Shown: positions 8,151-16,725 of the stretch, piece after piece
How the letters are laid out: each line of letters begins with the position of its first letter
Numbering within the stretch: position 1 is the first letter of the stretch
Assembly (NCBI RefSeq): GCF_000196675.2
Contig: NC_015312.1
Coordinates: forward strand, 310,001-374,000
From: Pseudonocardia benzenivorans CB1190
GTDB taxonomy: Bacteria; Actinomycetota; Actinomycetes; Mycobacteriales; Pseudonocardiaceae
Direction: 5' to 3'
DNA length: 64,000 bases
Notes under the pieces: generated by a model
Seen by the model: the letters and a program-made list of their open reading frames with translations, nothing else
Told to the model about the DNA's origin: nothing
Databases searched by the model: none
Program-made: the position numbers and the translations under genes

Positions 8151-8810
8151 GTGACGGAACGGGTACGTACCTCCTCGTCGATCGAGGAGGAGTGGATGAC
8201 CGTGCCCGGGGACGAGGCCTGGAACACGCGACATCGTTCCGAGGGCCCGCTCAACCGGGCCGACCGGAACTTCGCGGAGCTGCTGCAGGAACTGCGCGTC
8301 GTGTTCGCCGGTGTGCCGATCCTGTTCGGGTTCCTGCTGACGCTGTCGTTCTCGGAGCGGTTCCGCAGTCTCGACGACGTCCAGCACGGGCTGTTCGTCG
8401 CGACCCTCGGCTGCGCGGCCATGTCGGCGACGCTGATCATCGCGCCCGTGGCCGCACACCGGGTGGCCTTCCAGCAGAACCGCAAGCGCGAGCTGGTCCG
8501 GTTGGGCCACCGGATGGTCATCGCCGGCCTCGCGGCGTTCGCGCTGACGTTGTGCTGCGGGGTGATGCTCGTCCTCGACATGGCGCTGGGCAGGGTGCCC
8601 GCCGTCGCCGGGGCCGGTGCGCTCGTCCTGATCACCCTCGTGCTGTGGATCGCGGTCCCGCTGCGGCTGCGGCACCCGTCACGGGCCCGACCGCGGCTGC
8701 CGGAGCCGGGTTCGCGTCGGTGGCAGCCGTCCGACGCGTGGTCGCGCAGCGGCGCCCGGCGCGAGGTCGCCGGACGGGTCGGGGTCGCGGAGCGCGGCGT
8801 CGCGGACTGA
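8151..8810 (+). CDS. DUF6328 family membrane protein
   Basis: A 219-residue protein. It carries the pattern NRADRNFAELLQELRVV..G..ILFGFLLTL that marks the actinobacterial DUF6328 family, then about four membrane segments (GVPILFGFLLTL, FVATLGCAAMSATLIIAPVAA, IAGLAAFALTLCCGVMLVL, GALVLITLVLWIAV). The last 50 residues form a basic, low-complexity cytoplasmic tail. No biochemical role is known for the family. It lies 24 bases behind another membrane protein gene. Confidence 0.75.
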   Translation: MTERVRTSSSIEEEWMTVPGDEAWNTRHRSEGPLNRADRNFAELLQELRVVFAGVPILFGFLLTLSFSERFRSLDDVQHGLFVATLGCAAMSATLIIAPVAAHRVAFQQNRKRELVRLGHRMVIAGLAAFALTLCCGVMLVLDMALGRVPAVAGAGALVLITLVLWIAVPLRLRHPSRARPRLPEPGSRRWQPSDAWSRSGARREVAGRVGVAERGVAD

Positions 8811-8879
8811 CCGCCCGTTGACCCGCCGCGCCGCGACGGGAGATTCTCGCCGCGGACCCGACGTGGAGGTGGCAGGGCG

Positions 8880-9380
8880 ATGGACGTCGCAGACCTGGTT
8901 GCGCGCGAGGAGATCCGGGACGTCCTGCTGCGGTACTGCCGGGCCGTCGACCGGGGCGACCTCGCGCTGCTGCGCTCGGTCTACCACCCCGACGCCACCG
9001 ACGACCACGGCATGTTCAAGGGCAACGGGCACGAGTTCGCCGAGTTCATCCTCGCCCAGCCCGGTCGCGACGAGCTGGTCACGCAGCACCACCTGACGAA
9101 CGTCGCCATCGAGCTCGACGGCGACGACGCCCGCGCCGAGACCTACTTCGTCGCGGTCCACCGCAGGCCGGGCCCGCCCGTGTCGATCGGGCAGTTCGGC
9201 GGACGCTACGTCGACCGGCTCTCGCGACGCGACGGGGTGTGGCGGATCGCGGAGCGCGTCGTCGTCCACGACTGGAGCCTGCGGGAGACGGTCGGTCCCG
9301 AGTGGGGCGGGCTCGACGCGTTCGCCCGCGGTGCCCAGGCCCCCGACGACCCCGGGCACCGCCTCCTCGCCGCGGGTTAG
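8880..9380 (+). CDS. SnoaL-like (NTF2-fold) protein
   Basis: A 166-residue protein of the SnoaL_4 type: the N-terminus 'LVAREEIRDVLLRYCRAVDRGDLALLRSVYHPDA' and the later 'GGRYVDRLSRRDGVWRIAERVVVHDW' are diagnostic of this NTF2 fold. Members include steroid isomerase-like and ring-hydroxylating-dioxygenase-like small subunits and many unassigned enzymes. The conserved His/Asp pair in YHPDATDDHG lines the usual pocket. GGAGGTGG lies about a dozen bases before the ATG. Its stop overlaps the stop of the convergent lactonase by three bases. Substrate not assignable. Confidence 0.8.
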   Translation: MDVADLVAREEIRDVLLRYCRAVDRGDLALLRSVYHPDATDDHGMFKGNGHEFAEFILAQPGRDELVTQHHLTNVAIELDGDDARAETYFVAVHRRPGPPVSIGQFGGRYVDRLSRRDGVWRIAERVVVHDWSLRETVGPEWGGLDAFARGAQAPDDPGHRLLAAG

Positions 9381-10462
9381 GTGGCAGGCGGCGACGGGAA
9401 CGCCACGCACACCGGGTTCGCCGTCTCGAGCGTGCCCAGGTGTGTCAGCGTGGCGCTGTCCTCGTCGAGGGTGAAGGCGATGAGGTCGTCGCTGTCCTGG
9501 TTGCCCAGCAGCACGATGCGCCCGTCCGGACTCAGCGCGAGCTCGCGCGGCCAGCTCCCGCGGCCGGGCTCGGTGTGCGCAAGTACGGGCTCGTCGGAAT
9601 CGCCGTCGACGCGCAGCAGGGCGATGCTGTCGTGCCCGCGGTTGGACGCCAGCACCCAGCGCCCCGACGGGCTGACCCGGATCGCGGCGGTCTGGTTGAG
9701 CGTCGTGACGTCGTCGGGGATCGTCCGCACGACGGCGGTCCGCCGGTAGCCCTCGCCGTCGCGCCGTGCCGCCACGACCGTGCTGCCCAGCTCGCACAGC
9801 ACGTAGAGCCGCTCGCCGTCCGGGTGGAAGGCGAGATGGCGCGGACCGTGCCCGGCCGGGATGTCGATGCGCGCGGCGGGGCGTTCGGTGAGGGTGCCGT
9901 CGTCGCCGAGCACGTAGCCGACGACGGCGTCCATCCCCAGGTCGGGCACCAACAGCAGGCCGGTCACGGGGTCGAAGGCGACCATGTGGGCGTGCGCGGC
10001 GGTCTGCCGCCGCGGGTCGACGCTCGATCCCTCGTGCGTGACGTCGGCGGTCGGCTCCCCGAGACCCTCCTCGGTGACGGGGAAGACGCACACCGACCCC
10101 GAGTGGTAGTTGGCGGTGAGCACGAACCGGCCGCTCGGGTCGATCGTGAGATGGCAGGTCCCCGCGCCGGAGGGTCGCGAGTCGAGCGCGGTGAGTGCGC
10201 CGGTGCCGGGGTCGCGTGCGAAGGCGCTCACGGTGCCGCCGGTGCGGTTGCCGGGATCGGCGGACTCGTCGGCGGCGTAGAGCCGGCTGCCGTCGGGGGA
10301 CAGCGCGAGGTAGGACGGGTTGCGGGTGCGGGCGAGCAACGTGACCGGCCCGAACGTCCCCGTCGTGGTGTCGAGGGTCGTTCCGAGGATGCCGTCGTTG
10401 TGTCCGTGGACGTGGCCGAGCGTCGTGGTGTAGGTGCCGACGATGAGCGGCAGGTCGGGCAC
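9377..10462 (-). CDS. Lactonase family beta-propeller (6-phosphogluconolactonase-like)
   Basis: A 361-residue cytoplasmic seven-bladed propeller of the YbhE/Pgl lactonase family. It starts LPLIVGTYTTTLGHVHG and repeats NPSYLALSPDGSRLYAA-type blade motifs; AAHAHMVAFDP and GHGPRHLAFHPDG are family hallmarks that supply active-site His/Arg residues. The GTG at 10462 is chosen because AGGAGG stands six bases upstream. It is divergent from the MFS transporter with an operator-like palindrome between them, so both may respond to the same regulator. It probably opens a sugar- or aromatic-derived lactone; which one is not shown. Confidence 0.82.
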   Translation of the reverse strand: MPDLPLIVGTYTTTLGHVHGHNDGILGTTLDTTTGTFGPVTLLARTRNPSYLALSPDGSRLYAADESADPGNRTGGTVSAFARDPGTGALTALDSRPSGAGTCHLTIDPSGRFVLTANYHSGSVCVFPVTEEGLGEPTADVTHEGSSVDPRRQTAAHAHMVAFDPVTGLLLVPDLGMDAVVGYVLGDDGTLTERPAARIDIPAGHGPRHLAFHPDGERLYVLCELGSTVVAARRDGEGYRRTAVVRTIPDDVTTLNQTAAIRVSPSGRWVLASNRGHDSIALLRVDGDSDEPVLAHTEPGRGSWPRELALSPDGRIVLLGNQDSDDLIAFTLDEDSATLTHLGTLETANPVCVAFPSPPAT

Positions 10463-10513
10463 GGGACCTCCTGGGTCGGGACGCGGCGTCGCGCGGGTCA
10501 CGGTACCCCGATC

Positions 10514-10535
10514 TTGCTTGCTTAGCAGCAAGCAA
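10514..10535. promoter_or_regulatory. Operator-like palindrome in divergent promoter
   Basis: Arms TTGCTTGCT (10514-10522) and AGCAAGCAA (10527-10535) are perfect complements around TAGC. The TTGCTT could serve as a -35 box for the MFS gene; a box 17 bases on would be TAGCGT (10537-10542), which would place transcription near the ATG at 10550 and make that message leaderless. TetR- and MarR-type repressors bind this kind of site, but no such regulator gene is adjacent. Confidence 0.6.
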
Positions 10536-10549
10536 TTAGCGTGGATCGC

Positions 10550-11977
10550 ATGTTGCGCTCCGACCCTGGTCCCCGAACGGCACCGGCGGTCGGATCGGTC
10601 TCCTCCGACGAGCCGTTACCCGGCCGCTGGCTCGTCTTCGGCATCGTCGGCCTCGCCCTGCTGCTCGGCTCGATCGACCAGACGTCCGTCGCCACCGCGC
10701 TGCCGACCATGCAGGCCGACCTCGGCGGGTCCCTCGGCTGGGTCGGCTGGACGATCACGATCTACTCGCTCGGCCAGATCGTCGCGCTGCCCATCGCGGG
10801 ACGGCTCAGCGACCAGTTCGGCAGGCGCACCGTCTTCCTGACCGCCGTCGCGATGTTCACGATCACCTCGCTGTGCGCGGGCCTCGCCGGCAACATCGCC
10901 TTCCTCATCGCGGTGCGCGCGATCCAGGGCCTCGCCGCGGGCGCGATCATGCCGGCCGCCACCGGGATCGTCGCCGAGCGCTTCGGCCGCAACCGCGACC
11001 GCGCGATCGGCATGTTCACCAGCATCTTCCCGATCGGCGCGATCGTCGGGCCGGTCGTCGGCGGCGTCCTGGTCACCTACACGTCGTGGCGGGCGATCTT
11101 CTTCGTCAACCTGCCGATCGGCGTCGTGATCGTCGTCGGCGGGCTGTTCCTCATCGGCCGCGGCGCCGCCCGGCCCGTGCAGACGTCGGCCATCGACTTC
11201 CGCGGCATCGGCCTGCTCACCCTGGTCCTGCTCGCCGGGATGACGACGATCACCGCCCTCGGCGGCGACGGCGACCCGGTGATGCGGTACCTGCTGGTCG
11301 GCGTGGCGGCGCTGGTCACCGTCGTCGCGGTGTGGCGGTTCCTGCGGCACGCGCGCGTCGAACCCGACGCCGTGGTGCCGATGCGGCTGCTGCGCGGACG
11401 CACGTTCGGGCCGCTCAACGCGGTCAACGTCCTCTTCGGGGCGGGCGCGCTCGGTTTCGCGACGCTCGTGCCGCTCTACGCCGAGCACCGCTACGGTCTC
11501 GGCCCGCTCGTCGCCGGCAGCCTGCTGTCCGTGCGGGCCATCGCCATGATCGCGACGTCGTCGCTGTCGGTGGCACTGCTGCGGACCGTCGGCACCCGGA
11601 AGCTGATGCTCATCGGCTACTCGCTCATGGCCGTCGGGACGGGCCTGCTGGCCGTGCCGCCGCCGGGCGGGATGTCGGCGGAGCTGTGGCTCTCGATCAC
11701 CGCCGGCGTCGCCGGGCTGGGCATGGGTACGGCGGCGCCGTCGAGCAACAACGCCTCCATGCACCTGGCCAAGGAGCAGATCTCCGCGATCGCGGGGCTG
11801 CGCGCGATGTTCCGGCAGTCCGGGGGCATCGCCGGCATCTCCCTCACGACGGCGATCCTGTCCGTCGCGGCCAACCCCGGCCTCACGCAGGCCTACGTGT
11901 TCGTGGCCTTCGCGGTGCTGCTGCTCGTCGCGCTGCCGATCATCTTCGCCCTGCCGGACCACCGCGGATCCTGGTGA
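10550..11977 (+). CDS. MFS drug exporter, DHA2 (EmrB/QacA) type
   Basis: A 475-residue inner-membrane transporter. It opens with helix 1 (LVFGIVGLALLLGSIDQTSVATALPTM), where the D of 'LDxTIVNVALP' is kept as SIDQTSVATALP. Motif A follows as GRLSDQFGRRTVFL and motif C as GAIVGPVVGGVLVTYTSWRAIFFVN, which marks antiporters. About 14 membrane segments are expected for this length. ATG at 10550 is preferred over GTG at 10541; neither has a ribosome site, in line with a leaderless transcript from the palindromic promoter. It probably exports a hydrophobic toxic compound using the proton gradient. Confidence 0.85.
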   Translation: MLRSDPGPRTAPAVGSVSSDEPLPGRWLVFGIVGLALLLGSIDQTSVATALPTMQADLGGSLGWVGWTITIYSLGQIVALPIAGRLSDQFGRRTVFLTAVAMFTITSLCAGLAGNIAFLIAVRAIQGLAAGAIMPAATGIVAERFGRNRDRAIGMFTSIFPIGAIVGPVVGGVLVTYTSWRAIFFVNLPIGVVIVVGGLFLIGRGAARPVQTSAIDFRGIGLLTLVLLAGMTTITALGGDGDPVMRYLLVGVAALVTVVAVWRFLRHARVEPDAVVPMRLLRGRTFGPLNAVNVLFGAGALGFATLVPLYAEHRYGLGPLVAGSLLSVRAIAMIATSSLSVALLRTVGTRKLMLIGYSLMAVGTGLLAVPPPGGMSAELWLSITAGVAGLGMGTAAPSSNNASMHLAKEQISAIAGLRAMFRQSGGIAGISLTTAILSVAANPGLTQAYVFVAFAVLLLVALPIIFALPDHRGSW

Positions 11978-12078
11978 CGCCGAGGCGGTCGGTTCGGTAA
12001 CGATCGGACGACTCGTCCCGACTCGACGAACAGGTGCGTCGGCCATCGGGGGCCGGCCCGGACCGAGACGAGGGCGTC

Positions 12079-13740
12079 ATGGCGACCGAGTCCTCCGCAG
12101 CCGCGACCGACGTGCTCGTCGTGGGCGCCGGTCCGATCGGGCTGACCGCGGCACTGGAGCTGCGCCGGCGCGGGGTGGCGTGCCGGGTCGTCGACAAGCT
12201 GACCGAGCCGCCGCAGTACGCCAAGGCCGTCGGCGTGCAGGCGCGCACGCTGGAGCTGTGGGAGGCCGCGGGCGTGCTCCCCGCGATGCTCGACGCCGCG
12301 ATCCCGATGTTCGGCCAGTTCGTCTACCGCAACGGCGAGCGGGTCGCGACGATGCAGTTCGAGCTGCCGCCGGACATGCCGTACGGCTTCATGGCGCTGC
12401 CGCAGTACGAGACCGAGCGGCTGCTGCGCGAGGCGCTGGCCCGGCACGGCGTCGTCCCCGAACGGGGCGTCGAGCTGGTCTCGTTCACCCAGGACGACGA
12501 CGGGGTCACCGCCGAGCTCGTCGGGCCCGGCGGTCCCGAGACCGTCCGCGCGGCATATCTCGTCGGCGGCGACGGCGCGCACAGCACCGTCCGCAAGGTG
12601 CTGGGGCTGAGCTTCGAGGGCGGGGCGTTCGCCGAGGAGTACATGCTCGGCGACGTCGAGGTCGACTGGTCGATCCCGCGCGGGTACGGGGTGCGCGCGA
12701 TGCGGGAGGAGGACGGCACGGTCGTCGACCTGCTCGTGTGCATCCCGCTGCCGGGCCGCGGCCGCTACCGGATGTCGATGCTGGTGCCGCCGGAGCTGTC
12801 GTCGGCCGCGCCCGCCGCCGGCGAGGTCGCGCACGGTTTCGAGGCCGGCCGCGCCCCCGAGCTGCACCACATCCAGGCCGTCATCGACCGGATGTCGCCC
12901 GAGCCGACGGTCGCGCGGAACCTGCGCTGGTCGTCGGTGTTCCGGATCAGCCACCGCATCGCGGGCGCCTACTCCGCGGGCCGGGCGTTCATCGCGGGCG
13001 ACGCCGCGCACATCCACCCGCCGACCGGCGCCCAGGGCATGAACACCGGCATCCAGGACGCGGTGAACCTGGCGTGGAAGCTGGCGGCCGCGGTCCACGG
13101 CACCGCCGCGCCGGGGTTGCTCGACAGCTACGACGCCGAACGCCGTCCGGTCGGCGAGGAGGTCGTGGGCCGCACGGTGCAGGCCGCGACGACCGGCGTC
13201 CGGTTCGACGCGGCCGACCCGTTCGCCGCGGTCCGCCGCGAGGCGCAGCTGCTGGTCGGGTATCGCGGCAGCCCGATCGTCGGCGAGGTCGACGAGTCCC
13301 TGCCCGCTGGCGCCCCGCAGGCCGGCGACCGCGCGCCGGACGCCCGCGGCCTGGTCCGCGACATCGTGCAGTTCCCGGTGCGGCTCTTCGAGCTGTTCCG
13401 CGTACCGGGGCACGCGCTGCTGCTCTACGCCGACACCGACACGACGGCCGCCGGGCTCGACGAGGTCGCCGACGCGGCGCGGTCGGTGCTGGGCGACGAC
13501 CTCGTCGTGCACGCCGTGCTGGCCTCAGGGGTCCACGCCCCGCGGCTGGTCACGCCCACCCTGCGCGACGCCGCGGGGGAGTTCCGGGCGGCGTACGCGG
13601 CCGTCGACGGGACGCTGCTCGCCGTGCGGCCGGACGGGTACGTCGGGCACCGTGGCAGCGTGGCGGACCCGGCCGGGCTCCTCCGGTACGCGGCCGGGGT
13701 CGTCGCGCCCGCGGGCGAGCGCGTCGGCGTCGGCAGGTGA
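12079..13740 (+). CDS. FAD-dependent aromatic-ring monooxygenase (PheA/TfdB type)
   Basis: A 553-residue class A flavoprotein. The FAD site is VLVVGAGPIGLTAALELRRRG; the DG motif appears as YLVGGDGAHSTVRK; the GD motif as AFIAGDAAHIHPPTGAQGMN. The last 150 residues (after GDRAPDARG) match the thioredoxin-like C-terminal domain of phenol hydroxylase-like enzymes. Such enzymes hydroxylate phenols, rifamycins or polyketides with NAD(P)H and O2. Start ATG 12079 follows the family N-terminus. The gene has a 101-base gap after the MFS pump and is followed by a peroxiredoxin. No ring-cleavage genes are close, so modification of a xenobiotic or antibiotic is as likely as catabolism. Confidence 0.85.
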   Translation: MATESSAAATDVLVVGAGPIGLTAALELRRRGVACRVVDKLTEPPQYAKAVGVQARTLELWEAAGVLPAMLDAAIPMFGQFVYRNGERVATMQFELPPDMPYGFMALPQYETERLLREALARHGVVPERGVELVSFTQDDDGVTAELVGPGGPETVRAAYLVGGDGAHSTVRKVLGLSFEGGAFAEEYMLGDVEVDWSIPRGYGVRAMREEDGTVVDLLVCIPLPGRGRYRMSMLVPPELSSAAPAAGEVAHGFEAGRAPELHHIQAVIDRMSPEPTVARNLRWSSVFRISHRIAGAYSAGRAFIAGDAAHIHPPTGAQGMNTGIQDAVNLAWKLAAAVHGTAAPGLLDSYDAERRPVGEEVVGRTVQAATTGVRFDAADPFAAVRREAQLLVGYRGSPIVGEVDESLPAGAPQAGDRAPDARGLVRDIVQFPVRLFELFRVPGHALLLYADTDTTAAGLDEVADAARSVLGDDLVVHAVLASGVHAPRLVTPTLRDAAGEFRAAYAAVDGTLLAVRPDGYVGHRGSVADPAGLLRYAAGVVAPAGERVGVGR

Positions 13741-13849
13741 GCCGGATCACTTCCCAGCTGGTTGTGCCGCTGGCGTCCGCGGGCGAGGGTCGGTCTCGCA
13801 CGGGTCCCCCTCCGTGCGCCGCGACGACCCAAGGCAGCGAGGAAGCAGA

Positions 13850-14335
13850 GTGGCCCTCTCCACCGGCGACACGATCCCCGACGTCACCCTGAGGACGATG
13901 ACCCAGGACGGGCCGGCGCCCGTCGCCAGCCGCGAGGCGCTCGGCACCGGCACGGTCGTGCTGTTCGGCGTGCCCGGGGCGTTCACCCCGGCGTGCTCGG
14001 ACCGGCACCTGCCCGAGTACGTCCTGCGGGCCGACGAGCTGCGCGCCAAGGGCGTCGACACGGTCGCGTGCGTGTCGGTCAACGACGCGTTCGTCATGGA
14101 CGCGTGGGGCCGCTCGCGCGAGGTGGGCGACTCGGTCGTCATGCTCGCCGACGGCAACGGCGACTTCACCAGGGCGGTCGGGCTGGAGCTCGACGCGACG
14201 GGTCTCGGGCTGGGTCTGCGGTCGAAGCGCTACGCGGCGGTGCTCCGGGACGGTGTCGTCCAGGACATCTGGGTCGAGGCCGTGCCCTCCGACGTCGTGG
14301 TGAGCTCCGCCGACGCGGTCCTCAAGAGCCTCTGA
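13850..14335 (+). CDS. Prx5-type peroxiredoxin
   Basis: A 161-residue thiol peroxidase. The active site PGAFTPACSDRHLPEY contains the catalytic Thr-x-x-Cys, and the later conserved Arg is in LRSKRYAAV. The pattern matches the Prx5 subfamily, which reduces hydrogen peroxide and organic hydroperoxides with a thiol partner. No second resolving Cys of the atypical two-Cys kind is obvious (one other Cys, in TVACVSVND), so the enzyme may need an outside thiol such as mycothiol. The GTG at 13850 has AGGAAGC upstream. It may protect against peroxide leaked by the preceding flavin monooxygenase. Confidence 0.85.
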   Translation: MALSTGDTIPDVTLRTMTQDGPAPVASREALGTGTVVLFGVPGAFTPACSDRHLPEYVLRADELRAKGVDTVACVSVNDAFVMDAWGRSREVGDSVVMLADGNGDFTRAVGLELDATGLGLGLRSKRYAAVLRDGVVQDIWVEAVPSDVVVSSADAVLKSL

Positions 14336-14443
14336 GCCGAACCGGAGCCGACCGCGGGTCGGTTGCCGCCCGCGCGCGACGCGTGTGACGATCGAGATCG
14401 TCGACGGCGCCGGGCACGTCGGGCACGTCGGGGAGGGGCCGCC

Positions 14444-14953
14444 ATGACCATGGAGATCCAGCAGTTGATGTGGGTCATCGAGGGCCTCGCCGAGGACTTC
14501 CGGACGGCCGTCTACGTCGACCGGGACCTGGACAGGGCGCTCGCGCTGGTGACCGAGGACTGCGAGGTGCGCCACGTCCCGGCGGGCACGGGTGCCGACG
14601 GCAGGCAGGCCCTCGCACACCACCTCACCGGCGAGGTGTGGCCCCACCTGCCTGACGACCTCGAGTTCCGCCGGGTCACCCGCACGTCCGACCAGCGGCG
14701 GGTGGTCGCCGAGTCGGCGGTCACGTTCACCCACGACCGCGAGCTGCCGTGGCTGCTGCCCGGGATCGCGCCGACGCACCGCCGCGTCGAGACGACGGTG
14801 GTCTCGGTGGTCACGGCCAAGCACCGCAGCAGGGCGGGCCGGACCGAGACGTGGATCCGCTCGCACCGCAGCCTGTGGGACCACGCCGGCATGCTGGCGG
14901 CGATCGGGATGCCGCCCGCCGGGATCCGCACCACCCAGGACCTGGCCGTCTGA
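14444..14953 (+). CDS. NTF2/SnoaL-like protein
   Basis: A 169-residue protein. The opening 'IEGLAEDFRTAVYVDRDLDRALALVTEDCEVRHVPAGTG..GRQALAHHL' is the helix-strand layout of an NTF2-fold pocket protein, with a later VVSVVTAKHRSRAGRTETWIRSHRSLW. GGGAGG precedes the ATG at 14444. Members of this group bind or isomerise small molecules, or have no assigned role; nothing here fixes one. It stands alone between the peroxiredoxin and the alanyl-tRNA synthetase paralogue. Confidence 0.65.
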   Translation: MTMEIQQLMWVIEGLAEDFRTAVYVDRDLDRALALVTEDCEVRHVPAGTGADGRQALAHHLTGEVWPHLPDDLEFRRVTRTSDQRRVVAESAVTFTHDRELPWLLPGIAPTHRRVETTVVSVVTAKHRSRAGRTETWIRSHRSLWDHAGMLAAIGMPPAGIRTTQDLAV

Positions 14954-15244
14954 CGACGGTCGGCGCGCGCGGGCCATCTCGTCGACGACGCTGGCCCGGG
15001 CGCGGCGAGCCCGGCGACGTCGTGCGGCGCGACCTCGCGGCTCTCGGCGACCATCCGTTCCAGGTGCGGTCACGACGGCCGCCGCCGCGCGGACGTGGGC
15101 GGGCGCATCGGACCTCCCGCGTCGGCCGGGATATGGCCCCGTATTCGGACTCGGGAAATGGGCCGGAACGGTTACGGTGGACGGCGGAATCGCTTCCGGT
15201 GAATCCCCTTCCCGTCGTCGCCGCGGCGTGGCAGGGTCGGCGAA

Positions 15245-16636
15245 ATGGACGCGCGCGCGATTCGCCAGGCGTATCTCGATCTCCTCCGCGAGCAGCGGCA
15301 CGCGGTGATCGAGCGGGCGCCGCTCGTCCTGCGCGACGACCCGACGACGCTGTTCACCGGCAGTGGCATGCAGCCGTTGCTGCCGTACCTGCTGGGTGCC
15401 GAGCACCCCGACGGCGCGCGGCTCGCCGACGTCCAGCCGTGCCTGCGGGCCCAGGACATGGACGAGGTCGGCGACAACCGGCACACCACTTTCTTCGAGA
15501 TGCTGGGGAACTGGAGCCTCGGCGACTACTCCAAGGCCGAGCAGATCCCGATGGTGTGGTACTTCCTCGTCGACGTCGTCGGGCTGGACCCGGAACGCAT
15601 CTACGTCACCGCGTTCATCGGCGACTCCGCGCACGGAATCCCGCGCGACGACGAGAGCGCCGACATCTGGGAGCGGCTGTTCCGCGAGCGGGGAATCAGC
15701 TTCGACCGCATCGACCTCGACACCGAGGAGTACGGCAACGAGGTCGGCAACCAGGGCGCGCGGATCGCGTTCTACGGCCACAAGAACTGGTGGAGCCGCT
15801 TCGGCGGGCCCGACGAGATGCCCGTCGAGGACCCCGGCGGACCCGACTCGGAGATCTTCTACTACTTCCCCCAGGTCGAGCACGACACGGCCTACGGCCG
15901 GTATCCGCACCAGAACTCCGACGGCGGGCAGTTCCTCGAGATCGGCAACTCCGTCTCCATGACCTACCGGCGCACCGAGACCGGTGTCGTCGACCTGCCC
16001 AAGCACAACGTCGACTTCGGCGGCGGGCTGGAACGGATCGCCGCGGCGGCGATCGACAGTCCGGACGTCTATCACGTGAGCCTGCTGTGGCCGATGGTCG
16101 AGCAGCTCCAGAAGGTCACGGGCAAGAGCTACGCCGAGGCCACAACGGCGATGCGCGTCGTCGTGGACCATCTGCGCGGCGCGGTCTTCCTGGCCGCGGA
16201 CGGGGTGCGGCCCAGCAACTCCAAGCAGGGCTACGTGATGCGCCGGCTGCTCCGCCGGGCCATGCGGTTCGGGCTCGACCTCGGCCTGACGGCGGGCGTC
16301 GCGGCGGAGCTGGTGCCGGTCGTCGCGTCGGTGTACTCGGACGTCTACCCGGAGATCGCGGCCGGGGAGGCCGACATCGTCGCGGTGATCGCCAAGGAGG
16401 AGAAGCTGTTCGCGCGGACCCTGCGCAAGGGGCTGTCGATGGTGCGCCGGCTCGGCCGCACGCAGCCTGCGATCTCGGGTGCGCACCTGTTCGAGCTGCA
16501 CGACACGTTCGGCATGCCGATCGAGCTCTCCGTGGAGGAGGCGCACCGCCAGGGCATCGCGCTGGAGGAGACCTGGCAGGCCGACTTCGACGCGCTGATG
16601 GACGCGCAGAAGGCGCGCTCGCGGGCCGCGGGCTGA
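15245..16636 (+). CDS. Alanyl-tRNA synthetase paralogue lacking editing and C-Ala domains
   Basis: A 463-residue class II synthetase that aligns with the first ~460 residues of the usual ~880-residue AlaRS and then simply stops. Present are TLLFTGSGMQPLLPYLLG, the motif 2 region HTTFFEMLGNWSLGDYSK, the motif 3 region FGGGLERIAAAA and the tRNA-recognition helices (VVDHLRGAVFLAADGVRPS, GYVMRRLLRRAMRFG). Missing are the editing domain that removes Ser and Gly and the C-terminal oligomerising domain. Comparable N-terminal fragments of E. coli AlaRS charge tRNA-Ala in vitro, so activity is plausible. It converges on a tRNA-like gene and an aminoacyl-lipid synthase, suggesting a dedicated supplier of alanyl-tRNA for lipids. 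The weak ribosome site is AGGGTCGGCGAA. Confidence 0.85.
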   Translation: MDARAIRQAYLDLLREQRHAVIERAPLVLRDDPTTLFTGSGMQPLLPYLLGAEHPDGARLADVQPCLRAQDMDEVGDNRHTTFFEMLGNWSLGDYSKAEQIPMVWYFLVDVVGLDPERIYVTAFIGDSAHGIPRDDESADIWERLFRERGISFDRIDLDTEEYGNEVGNQGARIAFYGHKNWWSRFGGPDEMPVEDPGGPDSEIFYYFPQVEHDTAYGRYPHQNSDGGQFLEIGNSVSMTYRRTETGVVDLPKHNVDFGGGLERIAAAAIDSPDVYHVSLLWPMVEQLQKVTGKSYAEATTAMRVVVDHLRGAVFLAADGVRPSNSKQGYVMRRLLRRAMRFGLDLGLTAGVAAELVPVVASVYSDVYPEIAAGEADIVAVIAKEEKLFARTLRKGLSMVRRLGRTQPAISGAHLFELHDTFGMPIELSVEEAHRQGIALEETWQADFDALMDAQKARSRAAG

Positions 16637-16680
16637 CCGCGCCCGGTTCGGCGCCGCCGCGGCCGGACGTCACCGTGAAA

Positions 16681-16720
16681 CGAAGAATGGGCCACCCGCT
16701 CGCGGGCGACCCATTCTTCG
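16681..16720. terminator. Hairpin terminator between AlaRS paralogue and tRNA-like gene
   Basis: Arms CGAAGAATGGG (16681-16691) and CCCATTCTTCG (16710-16720), with an inner CCCGC/GCGGG pairing. On the minus strand the hairpin starts 5 bases after the CCA end of the tRNA-like gene and is followed by TTTCAC, as for a tRNA terminator. It can also end the synthetase transcript from the other side. Confidence 0.8.
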
Positions 16721-16725
16721 ACGAT

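Noticed and set aside
8679..10535. A 618-codon minus frame across the lactonase
   Set aside because: Shadow of the lactonase in another frame; Arg/Pro-rich with no motif.
14954..15244. Possible small gene or leader between the NTF2-like and AlaRS genes
   Set aside because: Only Arg/Ser-rich frames; no ribosome site or hairpin stood out. Probably promoter sequence of the AlaRS paralogue.
13550..16546. A 998-codon minus-strand frame across the peroxiredoxin and AlaRS genes
   Set aside because: Antisense shadow without domain pattern; several well-supported plus-strand genes lie opposite it.
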